DNA of 38,901 nucleotides from JAXDLH01 sp034666705 (GTDB lineage: Bacteria > Chloroflexota > UBA6077 > SHYK01). The notes under the pieces were generated by a model. That model made no database searches. It was not told where the DNA came from and saw only the letters and a list, made by a program, of their open reading frames with translations. This document shows, piece after piece, positions 1 to 7,664 of this stretch; position 1 is the first letter of the stretch, and each line of letters starts with the position of its first letter. Position numbers and translations under genes: made by a program. Location of the stretch: contig JAXDLH010000496.1 in NCBI GenBank assembly GCA_034666705.1, positions 1 through 38,901 of the forward strand, given 5' to 3'.

Positions 1-200
1 TACTCGACGCCCTTCACGCCGGCCTCGATCATGCGGTTCACGGCGTTATTGCCGCCGCCGCCGACGCCGACGATCTTCACCTCGGTGAAGCCCTGAGCCT
101 TCTCGCCCGCAAGATCGTCGAGAAAACGCTCCACCACGGGCTCGGGGCGGGTCGTCTGGAAGAGCCGCTCTGGGTCGAATCCGGACGTTGTCTTAGACAC
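1..200 (-). CDS. ftsZ: Cell division protein FtsZ, N-terminal fragment
   Basis: FtsZ is the tubulin-like GTPase that polymerises into the division ring. Only the first 66 codons lie in the window; the gene continues past base 1. The fragment has a roughly 40-residue N-terminal extension, then the first beta strand and nucleotide-binding loop of FtsZ, read as VKIVGVGGGGNNAVNRMIEAG. The GTG at 200-198 is the only workable start: the frame is closed by a TGA at 209-207, and no ATG comes before the conserved core. That GTG lies inside the end of parA, giving an 8-base overlap (GTGTCTAA), so the two genes are probably translationally coupled. The extension is longer than in many FtsZ proteins. Identification is secure from the glycine-rich loop; the rest of the gene is not visible. 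Confidence 0.95.
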   Translation of the reverse strand, partial: MSKTTSGFDPERLFQTTRPEPVVERFLDDLAGEKAQGFTEVKIVGVGGGGNNAVNRMIEAGVKGVE

Positions 201-954
201 GGGCCATCACCTCACGCGCGAGATGCAGGTAGGCGTCGGCTGCCTTGTCGGCTCCCGTATAGCGGAACACCGACGAGCCGGCCGATCCGGCCTCGAGGAT
301 CTTGCTGTTGGTGCCGATTTCCGTGCTGAATACCAGGGTCCCCCACCGTTCACGGAGGAACGTCGCCACTGCGCGCTCCTCGCGCAGGCGCCGGTCCAGC
401 TTGCTCAGGAGGATGCCCAGAATCTTCAACGACGGATTGAGGTAGAGCGTTTCCGCGATGCTATCCTCCAGCATTTGCAGCCCCTGGATCGAGAAGAAGC
501 GCGCTTCCGTTGGAACGATGACCCAATTCGCCGCCACCAGCGCGTTGATCGTCAGGATGCCGAGCGATGGTGGCGTGTCGATCAGGATGAAATCGTAGTC
601 GTCGGCGACCGCAAAGATTTGATCGCGGAGCCGAAGCTCCCGACCCAGCTTGGACATCAGGGCGGCCTCAGTCGAGGCGAGCGCGATGGCCGCCGGCACG
701 AGCGAGATGCCGGTTGCACTGGAGTTCTCCACGTGCAAGATCGGCATCGGGACTGCGCGATCCAGCAGCGATTGGGCCACCGTCGTCTCGGCGTGCCGCT
801 CCATGCCGAAGGCTGCGGTCAAATTGCCCTGCGGATCGAGATCGATCAGGAGGATGCGCTGGCCGAGCGACGCCAGCGAGGCGCCGAGGTTGGCTGTGGT
901 CGTGGTCTTACCGACGCCGCCTTTTTGATTGGCAATCGCAATGGTAGAGCTCAT
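193..954 (-). CDS. ParA/Soj-family ATPase
   Basis: A 253-residue ParA-family P-loop ATPase, of the type that segregates chromosomes or positions cell-division and polar complexes on the nucleoid. It has the deviant Walker A KGGVGKTT at residues 11-18 with both lysines, Walker A' around LLIDLDPQGN with Asp40, and Walker B FILIDTPPSLG near residues 121-131. It has no N-terminal DNA-binding extension, as in chromosomal Soj and many orphan ParA proteins. The ATG at 954 follows a GGCGGTGA-like ribosome site. No parB or parS lies nearby, and the gene overlaps ftsZ by 8 bases, which favours a cell-division-linked or orphan role over a classical parAB locus. The family call is firm; the cargo is unknown. 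Confidence 0.93.
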   Translation of the reverse strand: MSSTIAIANQKGGVGKTTTTANLGASLASLGQRILLIDLDPQGNLTAAFGMERHAETTVAQSLLDRAVPMPILHVENSSATGISLVPAAIALASTEAALMSKLGRELRLRDQIFAVADDYDFILIDTPPSLGILTINALVAANWVIVPTEARFFSIQGLQMLEDSIAETLYLNPSLKILGILLSKLDRRLREERAVATFLRERWGTLVFSTEIGTNSKILEAGSAGSSVFRYTGADKAADAYLHLAREVMARV

Positions 955-1018
955 GTCACCGCCTTCGACGGCGCGCGGCGTCCTCGCGGTGGTCAGTCAA
1001 GGCGCGCGAAGTGGCGCG

Positions 1019-1047
1019 ATGGTACCACAGGGGTACACCGAAAGCAA
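1019..1047 (-). promoter_or_regulatory. Candidate promoter for parA-ftsZ
   Basis: On the minus strand TTGCTT (1047-1042) is followed after 17 bases by TACCAT (1024-1019), about 65 bases ahead of the parA ATG. Each box matches the sigma-70 consensus only partly (3/6 and 4/6), so this rests mainly on spacing and position in the 129-base gap between the FHA gene and parA. Confidence 0.33.
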
Positions 1048-1083
1048 TGTGACTCGACTGTGATTGACGCCGGAGCCCAGTAA

Positions 1084-3537
1084 TTATCGGCGAAGTGACC
1101 CCAGCATTCCCTGGACCCACTTGCCGAGCCCACCGCGCTTTTGCTCCACTTGCACGGTCGCCTTCACGTTGGCGAGCTGCTCGGCAAACGAGCGGATGGC
1201 GTTAGCCGCCGGACTGTCCGGGTGGCCGATCACCAGAGGCACGCCGTGGTCAGCGGCATCGAGGAGCGCCGAGCCACCGTATGGCACGACCACGGCAATG
1301 CGCTCGCCCATCGTTCGCTCGAGATCCTCGCGCTGGAGGAACGACGTGGGAAAGATCTGGTTGAGTGCCAACACCCGTTTGTCGCCGGAGATCGAAAGGG
1401 CATCGAACACGTCCAGCGTCGCTTGCGTCACCTTGAGGCTGGTGAGGTCCGGGGCACATAGGACGACGAACAGGTCGGACTGGTCGAACACGCCCAGGTT
1501 GAGCTCCGAGAAGGTGCCCGTCGTATCGAGTACCACCCATTTGTAGAGTTGCCGCATCAGCGGCAACATTGCCGACACGGCGCCGGCCGTGACGAGCTCG
1601 GCTGTCTGCGGGGTCGGTGGCGCGGCAAGCACGTCGATCCCGGTGCTGTGATGGGTAATCAGGGTCTGGATGGAGTCGTAGTCGATCGACCCGGCGTCGG
1701 TCGGCAGGTCGGCGAGCGTCAATCGGGGTGCCAGGTTCAGGTGTACGCTGATGGCGCCCCGCTCGATGCTCAGGTCGATCAGCAGCACGGGCTGGTTCGT
1801 TAGCTGGCGAATGACGACCGCAAGGTTGACGGCCATCGACGTGGTGCCCACGCCGCCCTTGAGCGAGAAGCAGGTGATGATCTGGCCAACCTCTGGGTCG
1901 AGGAGCGGCTCGACGTGCTCCGGCCGGATCGAGGCGGGTACGCGGTACACGAGCGTCGTCTTGCCGACCTTGACGATGTCGCCATCGATGAGGTGCCGGG
2001 GCTGAGTGATCTCTTCGGTGTAATTGACCCAGGTCCCATTCGCACTGTCCATGTCCTCCACGACGTAGCCGTCGGCTACCTTGAGGAACCTGGCGTGCGG
2101 GCGTGATGCCGCCCGATCGTTGAGCACGATGTCGTAATCGACGCCATCGGCCGCGCGCCCGATGACCATGGCGTCCTTGGAAAGCAAGAACTGCTTGCCG
2201 GCTTCGGGGCCAAAGTTGATGACGAGCCGATACTGGTCGGTCGCATCGCTGAGCGCCGGCTCAGAGTCAGTGTCGCCGCGGCGGAGTGCGTCGAACTCGG
2301 CCAGCTCCGCCTGGCGAATGTACAGCTCTGCTGCGGTGCCCTGCAGCGTGTGCTCGTCAGAATCGTCCTCATCGGGCGCGAGCTCGCGGCTCGGCGCCGG
2401 CTGCTCAGTCGGCATCGGCGAGATGAACGTTTCGCCAGTAATCGGCCGTTGCCCACCGCCGGACGTGGTTTCCGCCGGCGTGAAGTCGTCCGGGGTTCGC
2501 GCCTCCGGCGTCGGCACGGCTGGCATTGCGTGGGCGGCGCCCGCGTCGATCGCTGCCTCTGGGGACCTCGGAGCCTGCCAGATCGGCGCGTCGTCATAGA
2601 CCGGTACCTCGAAGGCCGGTGCCTCATAGACCGGGGTCGCGGCTGGCGGCGCCGCTGCGGGGGCAGCGGGCGCCTGGGCTGCCTCGAAGCGATACTCGCT
2701 CAGGCCGAAGCGAACCTCGTCCCCGTCGGCGAGCAGCACCGGCTCCGTGAGCCGCTCGTCGTTGAGGAAGCTGCCGTTGGCTGACCCGGCATCAGTCACC
2801 CAGACCTCGCCGTCGCGAACCTCCAGGCTTGCGTGCTGGCGGCTCATGCGCTGATCGTTGGGCACGCTGATATCGTTGGTCGCGACCCGGCCGATGGTCA
2901 GGATGGTAATGATCGGAATGCGCTCGCCATCCGGGGAGACGAGGAAGCCCGCCGGCTGGGGTGGCGCCGGCGCTGCCGGCACGAAATCCGCCTCGAGCGG
3001 CTGAAGCACCGTGTGCTCGTCGTCCTCTGACTCCTCGTCGATACCCGGGGCCATCATCGTCGCTTCGGATTCTTCCTCGAAGCGCACCATCATGGTCGCC
3101 TGCTCGTCTTCATCGGGCGGTTCAGGCAGCGCCTCGTCGACGGTTGACTCGGTACTGCGCACCGGTAGCTGAACCGTGAACTCGCTGCGCCCGACCTTGA
3201 CGACGTCGCCATCGCCGAGCAGCCGGGGCTCGCCAATCCGCTCGCCATTGACCAGCACGCCGTTGAGGCTGCCGAGGTCGACCACCGTTATGCCGTCTGC
3301 GCCAACCTCGATGCGGGCATGCTGGCGAGAGATAGCCGAGTCCGGCACGACGATGTCGTTACCGGCCGTGCGGCCGATCGTCAGAGCATGGTTGAGGGCA
3401 ATCGTTCGCGATACGTCGTCGTCAGTCCATATGAGTTGGGCGCCGGCGGGCGTGCCGGTCTGGCGAAGGGCACGGCCGCAGCTGACGCACGTGGTGGCGC
3501 CAGCGGCATTCTCGGTTCCGCAGCTCGGGCACTGCAT
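1084..3537 (-). CDS. Zinc-ribbon, triple-FHA, CpaE/TadZ-like ATPase fusion protein
   Basis: A large cytoplasmic multidomain protein of 817 residues. The N-terminus is a zinc ribbon with Cys3, Cys6, Cys17 and Cys20. Three FHA domains, which bind phosphothreonine, follow at about 43-110, 220-290 and 455-535; each keeps the GR, SxxH and NG signatures. The linkers are acidic or Pro/Ala-rich. From about residue 550 there is a MinD/CpaE-like domain: KGGVGTTS keeps the signature Lys but has Thr where the P-loop Lys sits, as is common in CpaE/TadZ proteins; LLIDLS (A') and VVLDTTG (Walker B) follow. I chose the ATG at 3537 because AGGAGG lies 7 bases upstream; a start at 3576 would add 13 residues. 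It follows the phosphatase gene by 74 bases, probably in one operon. Likely role: a phosphorylation-responsive positioning or scaffold ATPase (inference). Confidence 0.85.
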   Translation of the reverse strand: MQCPSCGTENAAGATTCVSCGRALRQTGTPAGAQLIWTDDDVSRTIALNHALTIGRTAGNDIVVPDSAISRQHARIEVGADGITVVDLGSLNGVLVNGERIGEPRLLGDGDVVKVGRSEFTVQLPVRSTESTVDEALPEPPDEDEQATMMVRFEEESEATMMAPGIDEESEDDEHTVLQPLEADFVPAAPAPPQPAGFLVSPDGERIPIITILTIGRVATNDISVPNDQRMSRQHASLEVRDGEVWVTDAGSANGSFLNDERLTEPVLLADGDEVRFGLSEYRFEAAQAPAAPAAAPPAATPVYEAPAFEVPVYDDAPIWQAPRSPEAAIDAGAAHAMPAVPTPEARTPDDFTPAETTSGGGQRPITGETFISPMPTEQPAPSRELAPDEDDSDEHTLQGTAAELYIRQAELAEFDALRRGDTDSEPALSDATDQYRLVINFGPEAGKQFLLSKDAMVIGRAADGVDYDIVLNDRAASRPHARFLKVADGYVVEDMDSANGTWVNYTEEITQPRHLIDGDIVKVGKTTLVYRVPASIRPEHVEPLLDPEVGQIITCFSLKGGVGTTSMAVNLAVVIRQLTNQPVLLIDLSIERGAISVHLNLAPRLTLADLPTDAGSIDYDSIQTLITHHSTGIDVLAAPPTPQTAELVTAGAVSAMLPLMRQLYKWVVLDTTGTFSELNLGVFDQSDLFVVLCAPDLTSLKVTQATLDVFDALSISGDKRVLALNQIFPTSFLQREDLERTMGERIAVVVPYGGSALLDAADHGVPLVIGHPDSPAANAIRSFAEQLANVKATVQVEQKRGGLGKWVQGMLGSLRR

Positions 3538-3611
3538 CGCGGCGCCTCCTGTCGTACGGGGGGCCGTGGCGTCCAACCGCCGGTCCTGCCCGTGGTAATT
3601 CTCGTTCTCGG

Positions 3612-4460
3612 TTATACGTCGATTCGAGGAATCGGCTGCGTATCCTGCAACTGGAATGGCTCGAGCTGTTCAGTCGCATCGTCGTCGTAGTCGTCGTAAC
3701 CGGAGTTGAGGATTCGGCAGACGACGGCCGTTACGTTGTCGTGCCCTCCGGCCTCATTGGCGGCGTCGATCAACGCGTCCGCCGCCGATTGAACGGGCTC
3801 CCTCAACACGAGCTCCAGGATTCGGTCCGCGGGGACCATGCCCCACAGGCCATCCGAGCAAATCAAGATGGTGTCGCCATCCTGCAAACGTCGCCTCGGT
3901 TGGGTCTCTGGCTCTACCTCGGGCCGCCCGCCGAGTGAGCGCGTGATCACGTTGCGCATCGGGTGGCGCTTCGCCTCCTCAGGCGTGATCTTCCCATCCT
4001 CGAGAAGCTCCTGCACCCAGGAATGGTCGTGAGAGAGCTGCTTGAGCTCACCTCCCCTGGCGAGGTACACGCGACTGTCGCCCACGTTGGCCACGATCAC
4101 GTCGCCATCGCAGATCACGGCGACGGCGATCGTGGTTCCCATGCCCGCGCGCTCGCTGTCCTTCCCGGCCTCCTCGCGCACTGCCTCATTCGCGCGAATC
4201 AAGGCGCGGCGCAGGCTCGACTCGATGCCCCCGTCGAGGTCGCCATAGAACGTCTCGACGATAACCTCGATCGCCTTATGACTGGCCACCTCGCCGGCGG
4301 CGTATCCACCCATCCCGTCGGCGACTGCCAGCAACGTACCCCGGTGCTCGATCTCATCCCGCAAGTGGGGGCGATAGACGCCGAGGCAGTCCTCATTGTG
4401 ATCGCGACGGCGCCCCACGTCGGTGCGGTGACCGATCTCCAGGGCTACCTCGATCGGCAT
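3612..4460 (-). CDS. PP2C-family Ser/Thr protein phosphatase
   Basis: A 282-residue metal-dependent phosphatase (PPM/PP2C, PrpC/PstP type) that removes phosphate from Ser/Thr residues added by Hanks-type kinases. Visible motifs are RRDHNED (residues 18-24), VADGMGG with Asp48 and Gly49, VGDSRVY, CSDGLWG and GGHDNVTAV, so the metal-binding acidic residues are all present. There is no transmembrane helix, unlike PstP-type enzymes. An acidic C-terminal tail contains two acidic-Thr elements, DDDATEQL and QDTQPIPRI. I chose the ATG at 4460 because GGGGGG lies just upstream and the family fold starts here; a start at 4514 would add 18 residues. The FHA gene is 74 bases downstream and a methyltransferase gene lies 94 bases upstream. 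No Ser/Thr kinase is in the window. Confidence 0.93.
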   Translation of the reverse strand: MPIEVALEIGHRTDVGRRRDHNEDCLGVYRPHLRDEIEHRGTLLAVADGMGGYAAGEVASHKAIEVIVETFYGDLDGGIESSLRRALIRANEAVREEAGKDSERAGMGTTIAVAVICDGDVIVANVGDSRVYLARGGELKQLSHDHSWVQELLEDGKITPEEAKRHPMRNVITRSLGGRPEVEPETQPRRRLQDGDTILICSDGLWGMVPADRILELVLREPVQSAADALIDAANEAGGHDNVTAVVCRILNSGYDDYDDDATEQLEPFQLQDTQPIPRIDV

Positions 4461-4554
4461 GTGCCCCCCCGGCGTGGCGCACCCACGGTCTTCAAACGCG
4501 CGGAGAGCCTGCAACGTTGCATGCGGCGGGAGACTACGCGATGACGCAGCATTC

Positions 4555-5304
4555 TTACCGAGCCGGGCGCTTCCGCACTACGACGAAGTGCGAGATCCCG
4601 AAGGCGCGCAGCGGCGTCCGTTCGGCAAAGTCGGTGAAGCGCTGCAGGGCCCGGCCGAGAATCGGTCGTCGGCTTGCGACGTTATCGAAGCCCGGATAGA
4701 TGTGCGAGCACACCACGTACTCGACGTCCAGGGCGTTGAAGAGCCGCTTGATTCCGCGCTGCGTGTAGATGCGCACGTGGTGGCAAAAGACATTGCGAAT
4801 AAAGTCAGGTGTGTAGTTCACGAGCGGGAGAAGGCGGAAGACGAAGCGTTTCCCCAGAAAGAAGCCGTGTGTCTCGAACAAATAGAGGCGGTTCGGCGCG
4901 AAGATAATGATCTCACCACCTGGGCGGAGGCACCGGTACGCCTCGCCGATTGTGTCGACATCGTTGTTGACGTGCTCGATCACTTCGTTCAGGAAGATGA
5001 CGTCGAAATAGTCGTCCGGGTACGGCAGCTGCTCGGCAGGCGCATGCGCGACGTTCGGCAGCGTGCGCGCGGCGATCTCGACTTTCTCTTCGTCGATATC
5101 GACACCATATACGTCATCGGAGAACTGATGGAACTTCGTGACATAGGTGCCAATGCCACAGCCTACGTCCAGAATGCGACGCCCCTCCAGCGGCACGTAG
5201 CGCCGGATGAGCGCTAGCCGTCGGTCCTGGCCGCGACGCCATACGTAGCTGGGGTGGCCGAGAGAGATGAATTTCTCTGCCGGTTCCGCGGCCATCGCGG
5301 TCAT
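4555..5304 (-). CDS. Class I SAM-dependent methyltransferase
   Basis: A 249-residue Rossmann-fold methyltransferase of the Methyltransf_11 type. The SAM-binding motif I is ILDVGCGIGTY at residues 44-54; a second acidic strand (VDIDEE) and a motif IV-like VIFLNEVIEHV follow. The substrate is not evident; similar proteins occur in lipid, quinone and glycan pathways. I chose the ATG at 5304 because GGAG lies 8 bases upstream and the sequence turns family-like there; the ATG at 5385 would add 27 residues with no ribosome site. It lies between the radical SAM gene (137-base gap) and the phosphatase gene, all on the minus strand. Whether it acts on the radical SAM product or is only co-transcribed with the signalling genes cannot be decided. 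Confidence 0.88.
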   Translation of the reverse strand: MTAMAAEPAEKFISLGHPSYVWRRGQDRRLALIRRYVPLEGRRILDVGCGIGTYVTKFHQFSDDVYGVDIDEEKVEIAARTLPNVAHAPAEQLPYPDDYFDVIFLNEVIEHVNNDVDTIGEAYRCLRPGGEIIIFAPNRLYLFETHGFFLGKRFVFRLLPLVNYTPDFIRNVFCHHVRIYTQRGIKRLFNALDVEYVVCSHIYPGFDNVASRRPILGRALQRFTDFAERTPLRAFGISHFVVVRKRPAR

Positions 5305-5350
5305 GAGCCGATCTCCACGGTCTAGCGTCGAGGGTGATGAGCGCGGCACT

Positions 5351-5379
5351 AGCGTATCAGACCCGTGTAGCGCGTACAA
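5351..5379 (-). promoter_or_regulatory. Candidate extended -10 promoter ahead of the methyltransferase gene
   Basis: On the minus strand TTGTAC (5379-5374) is 17 bases from TACGCT (5356-5351), which is preceded by TGA, giving an extended -10 (TGnTACGCT). A transcript would start near 5344, about 40 bases before the methyltransferase ATG, and could cover the phosphatase and FHA genes. The match is moderate. Confidence 0.35.
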
Positions 5380-5441
5380 CCGCATTTGGCCGCTCGGTGG
5401 GCATCATCGCCCACGGCGAGGCCTGCACGCGCTGCCATGGA

Positions 5442-6935
5442 TTACACCCGGGAGACACGGCCCTCGTGCAGGTCGATCGCGCTCTGGTAGGTTGCGGGGT
5501 CGAGGAGGTGGCGGAACTTGCCGAGGAACCGCGTCACTCCCTCGTGGGGTACCACGCCCTCCCGCACCATCCGCGTCAACTCGCCCAGCCCCATGTGGCA
5601 CTCGCGGTAGAGCTGCACGTACCGGTCGATGAATTCGGTGATGGGCAGCGCGGTCGGCAGTACGGGGTGCAGGAAATCGAAATAGCGGCGATCCTGAGTA
5701 ATGAGCTGATCTTTGTATTTCTGCCAATCTACGGTCCCGGGCAGTGGTGTGTGGATCGTGAATTGCGGGCATTCGATGCCGAGGCGCTGGTTGTACTCAG
5801 TAAGGTGATCGAACTTGTCGTGCAGCCAGTCAGCGAAGACGATCTGCGCGCCCCACAGCTTGATGCCCACGCTGTGGAGGAACTCAATCGCCTCCTCGTT
5901 GACGTTCACCCGCGATCCTTTATTGACGCGCTTCAACTCCGCCGGATCATCCGACTCGAGGCCTACCAGGATCATGTCCAAACCGGCCTCGGCCCAGCGC
6001 GTGTAGAGCTCCTTGTTGCGGACAATGTTGTCTGCCCGACACTGCATCCAGAACCGCCGGCGATTGCCGTTCTCGATCAAGGCATTCGCCAACTTCCAGG
6101 CATCGGACTCGTGGTAATCCTCGTGGGGCATGATCTGAATGGCCAGATCGTCGACGATATTGACGTATGAGCCATTGGGGATGCGCTCGATCTCGCGGAG
6201 TGTGCGCTCCCACCCCTCGACCTTGTACGTTCCGCCATGGAACTGCCACACCGAGCAGAACGAGCAGCGGTAGCGGCATCCGCGTGCGGTCTCGATCGAA
6301 TACGGACGCGGATAGTAGAGGAAGTAGTAGCTGTCACGGTACGGATCGCAGAGCTCCCGCTGCACCATCGGCCGGTCGTTCATCCCTGGATCGCTGTGCA
6401 GGATGACGTTACTCACCTCGCGCTGGGGGACTGTGCTGCGGAACTCGCCAGTTGCGTCGCGATAGTGCAAGAAGGGAATCCGGTCCAGGCGGCGCGCTCC
6501 CCCCATCTCCTGGATCAGCGTAGGGAAGACCTCCTCCGCCTCGCCATAGACAATGGCGTCGATCTCCGGAATGTACAGATCCTCGGGTGAGAGCGAAATG
6601 TGATGGCCGCCCACGATGATCGGCAGGTCGCGGTCGATCTGCTTGATCTGGCGGGCCAGGTCGGCGACTACCGGTACGTCGGTCGTATAACCGCACTTGA
6701 GCGCAATGATGTCCGGTTGGAATCGGTAGATATGCTCGACGACGTCGACCCCCGCGACTCGCAAGTCGGCGAGTTCGCACTCGGCGACGTCTGCGACGGC
6801 CGCTGCCAGGTACTCGGGGCCAAGCGTCTCGACGCGCACGGTGTCGTTGAAGCCGGTGGAGTATCCGCTTTGAGGCTCGACGAACAGAATTCGCTTTGCC
6901 CGCGACTCAAGATTGCGCCGCGTGATGACGTCCAC
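5442..6935 (-). CDS. B12-binding-domain radical SAM protein, HpnR-like
   Basis: A 497-residue radical SAM enzyme of the cobalamin-binding class. The N-terminal third resembles a B12-binding Rossmann domain (LPIIVGGHHISLSPED, DAIVYGEAEE). The [4Fe-4S] ligands are Cys-x3-Cys-x2-Cys in RGCRYRCSFCS near residue 220. The C-terminal segments (IHTPLPGT, FDFLHPVLPT) recall hopanoid C-3 methylase HpnR from memory; that subfamily call needs a search. No other hopanoid gene is in the window. Two starts are possible. The GTG at 6935 has AAGGA 7 bases upstream and lies downstream of a candidate promoter whose -10 box covers the alternative ATG at 7007, so I prefer the GTG. Expected activity is methylation or another radical reaction on a lipid-like substrate (inference). 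Confidence 0.85.
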   Translation of the reverse strand: MDVITRRNLESRAKRILFVEPQSGYSTGFNDTVRVETLGPEYLAAAVADVAECELADLRVAGVDVVEHIYRFQPDIIALKCGYTTDVPVVADLARQIKQIDRDLPIIVGGHHISLSPEDLYIPEIDAIVYGEAEEVFPTLIQEMGGARRLDRIPFLHYRDATGEFRSTVPQREVSNVILHSDPGMNDRPMVQRELCDPYRDSYYFLYYPRPYSIETARGCRYRCSFCSVWQFHGGTYKVEGWERTLREIERIPNGSYVNIVDDLAIQIMPHEDYHESDAWKLANALIENGNRRRFWMQCRADNIVRNKELYTRWAEAGLDMILVGLESDDPAELKRVNKGSRVNVNEEAIEFLHSVGIKLWGAQIVFADWLHDKFDHLTEYNQRLGIECPQFTIHTPLPGTVDWQKYKDQLITQDRRYFDFLHPVLPTALPITEFIDRYVQLYRECHMGLGELTRMVREGVVPHEGVTRFLGKFRHLLDPATYQSAIDLHEGRVSRV

Positions 6936-7002
6936 TGGGCCTTCCTTCCACTCGTCCTGAGGATCGAGCCGGGTAACAGTACTGCTGGGCCAGCTTGGCG
7001 GT

Positions 7003-7031
7003 AGCATACCAGAGGGCCTCTAGGCCAGCAA
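7003..7031 (-). promoter_or_regulatory. Candidate promoter for the radical SAM gene
   Basis: On the minus strand TTGCTG (7031-7026) is 17 bases from TATGCT (7008-7003). The -10 box contains the ATG at 7007, so if it is used, translation must begin further in, at the GTG at 6935. The -10 box matches 4/6 and the -35 box 3/6. Confidence 0.38.
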
Positions 7032-7092
7032 CGCCAAATGAGGCGCTCGGAGCGTCCGTTCTCTGCTATTTCCTAACATGTGAGGGCGTCCT

Positions 7093-7662
7093 TTGGAGCC
7101 GGTACTTGCTCGTCCGTTGTCCACGATCACCGTCTTTGGAAGCTCACGTGTCCATCCCGGCGATGACGAATACGAAGCTGCACAACGCCTCGGCCGCCTG
7201 ATCGCCGAGTCGGGATGGGCGCTCTGCAACGGCGGACACGACGGCACGATGGAAGCCGCCGCCGCAGGTGCGAAAGCAGCCGGGGGGCGCACGATCGGCG
7301 TGAGCTTTTCGCGCTTCCCGCCCGAGCACCCGAACCGGTGGCTGGATGAGGAGATCATCGCGGAGACGCTGTTCGCGCGCCTCGAGCGGCTCGTGACGAT
7401 CGGCGACGCCTACGTCGTGCTGTGCGGTGGTATTGGCACGCTGGTCGAATTCAGCCTCGTCTGGAGCTTGCTGCAGACGCTCGAGTTTGCGAGCAAGCCG
7501 CTCGTCGTGGTCGGTTCGGCTTGGCGACACGTCATGGATACGCTCGAGCGTGAGCTTCCCATGTACGACCGAGAGCGGACGACTCCGCAATTCGTCGATA
7601 CCGTCGACGCTGCAGTGGCACTGCTCCGCGAGCGAGCCGCCGCCGTGGCGCGGGCCAAATGA
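7093..7662 (+). CDS. LOG-family (lysine-decarboxylase-like) protein
   Basis: A 189-residue SLOG/LOG-family Rossmann-like protein. LOG proteins hydrolyse nucleoside 5'-monophosphates with N6-modified bases to release the free base; many bacterial members have no tested substrate. The diagnostic GGxGTxxE is present as GGIGTLVE from residue 112. The usual glycine-rich loop appears as NGGHDGTMEAAAAGA near residue 50, a variant of the common SGGGPGIM. The start is TTG at 7093: a TGA closes the frame at 7081-7083 and GAGGG lies 6 bases before the TTG. It ends 2 bases from the convergent lipoprotein gene. The family is clear; the substrate is not. Confidence 0.9.
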   Translation: MEPVLARPLSTITVFGSSRVHPGDDEYEAAQRLGRLIAESGWALCNGGHDGTMEAAAAGAKAAGGRTIGVSFSRFPPEHPNRWLDEEIIAETLFARLERLVTIGDAYVVLCGGIGTLVEFSLVWSLLQTLEFASKPLVVVGSAWRHVMDTLERELPMYDRERTTPQFVDTVDAAVALLRERAAAVARAK

Positions 7663-7664
7663 GA

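Noticed and set aside
4510..4521. Perfect 12-base palindrome TGCAACGTTGCA upstream of the phosphatase gene
   Set aside because: About ten 12-base palindromes are expected by chance in a window this size, and there is no second copy or link to a regulator.
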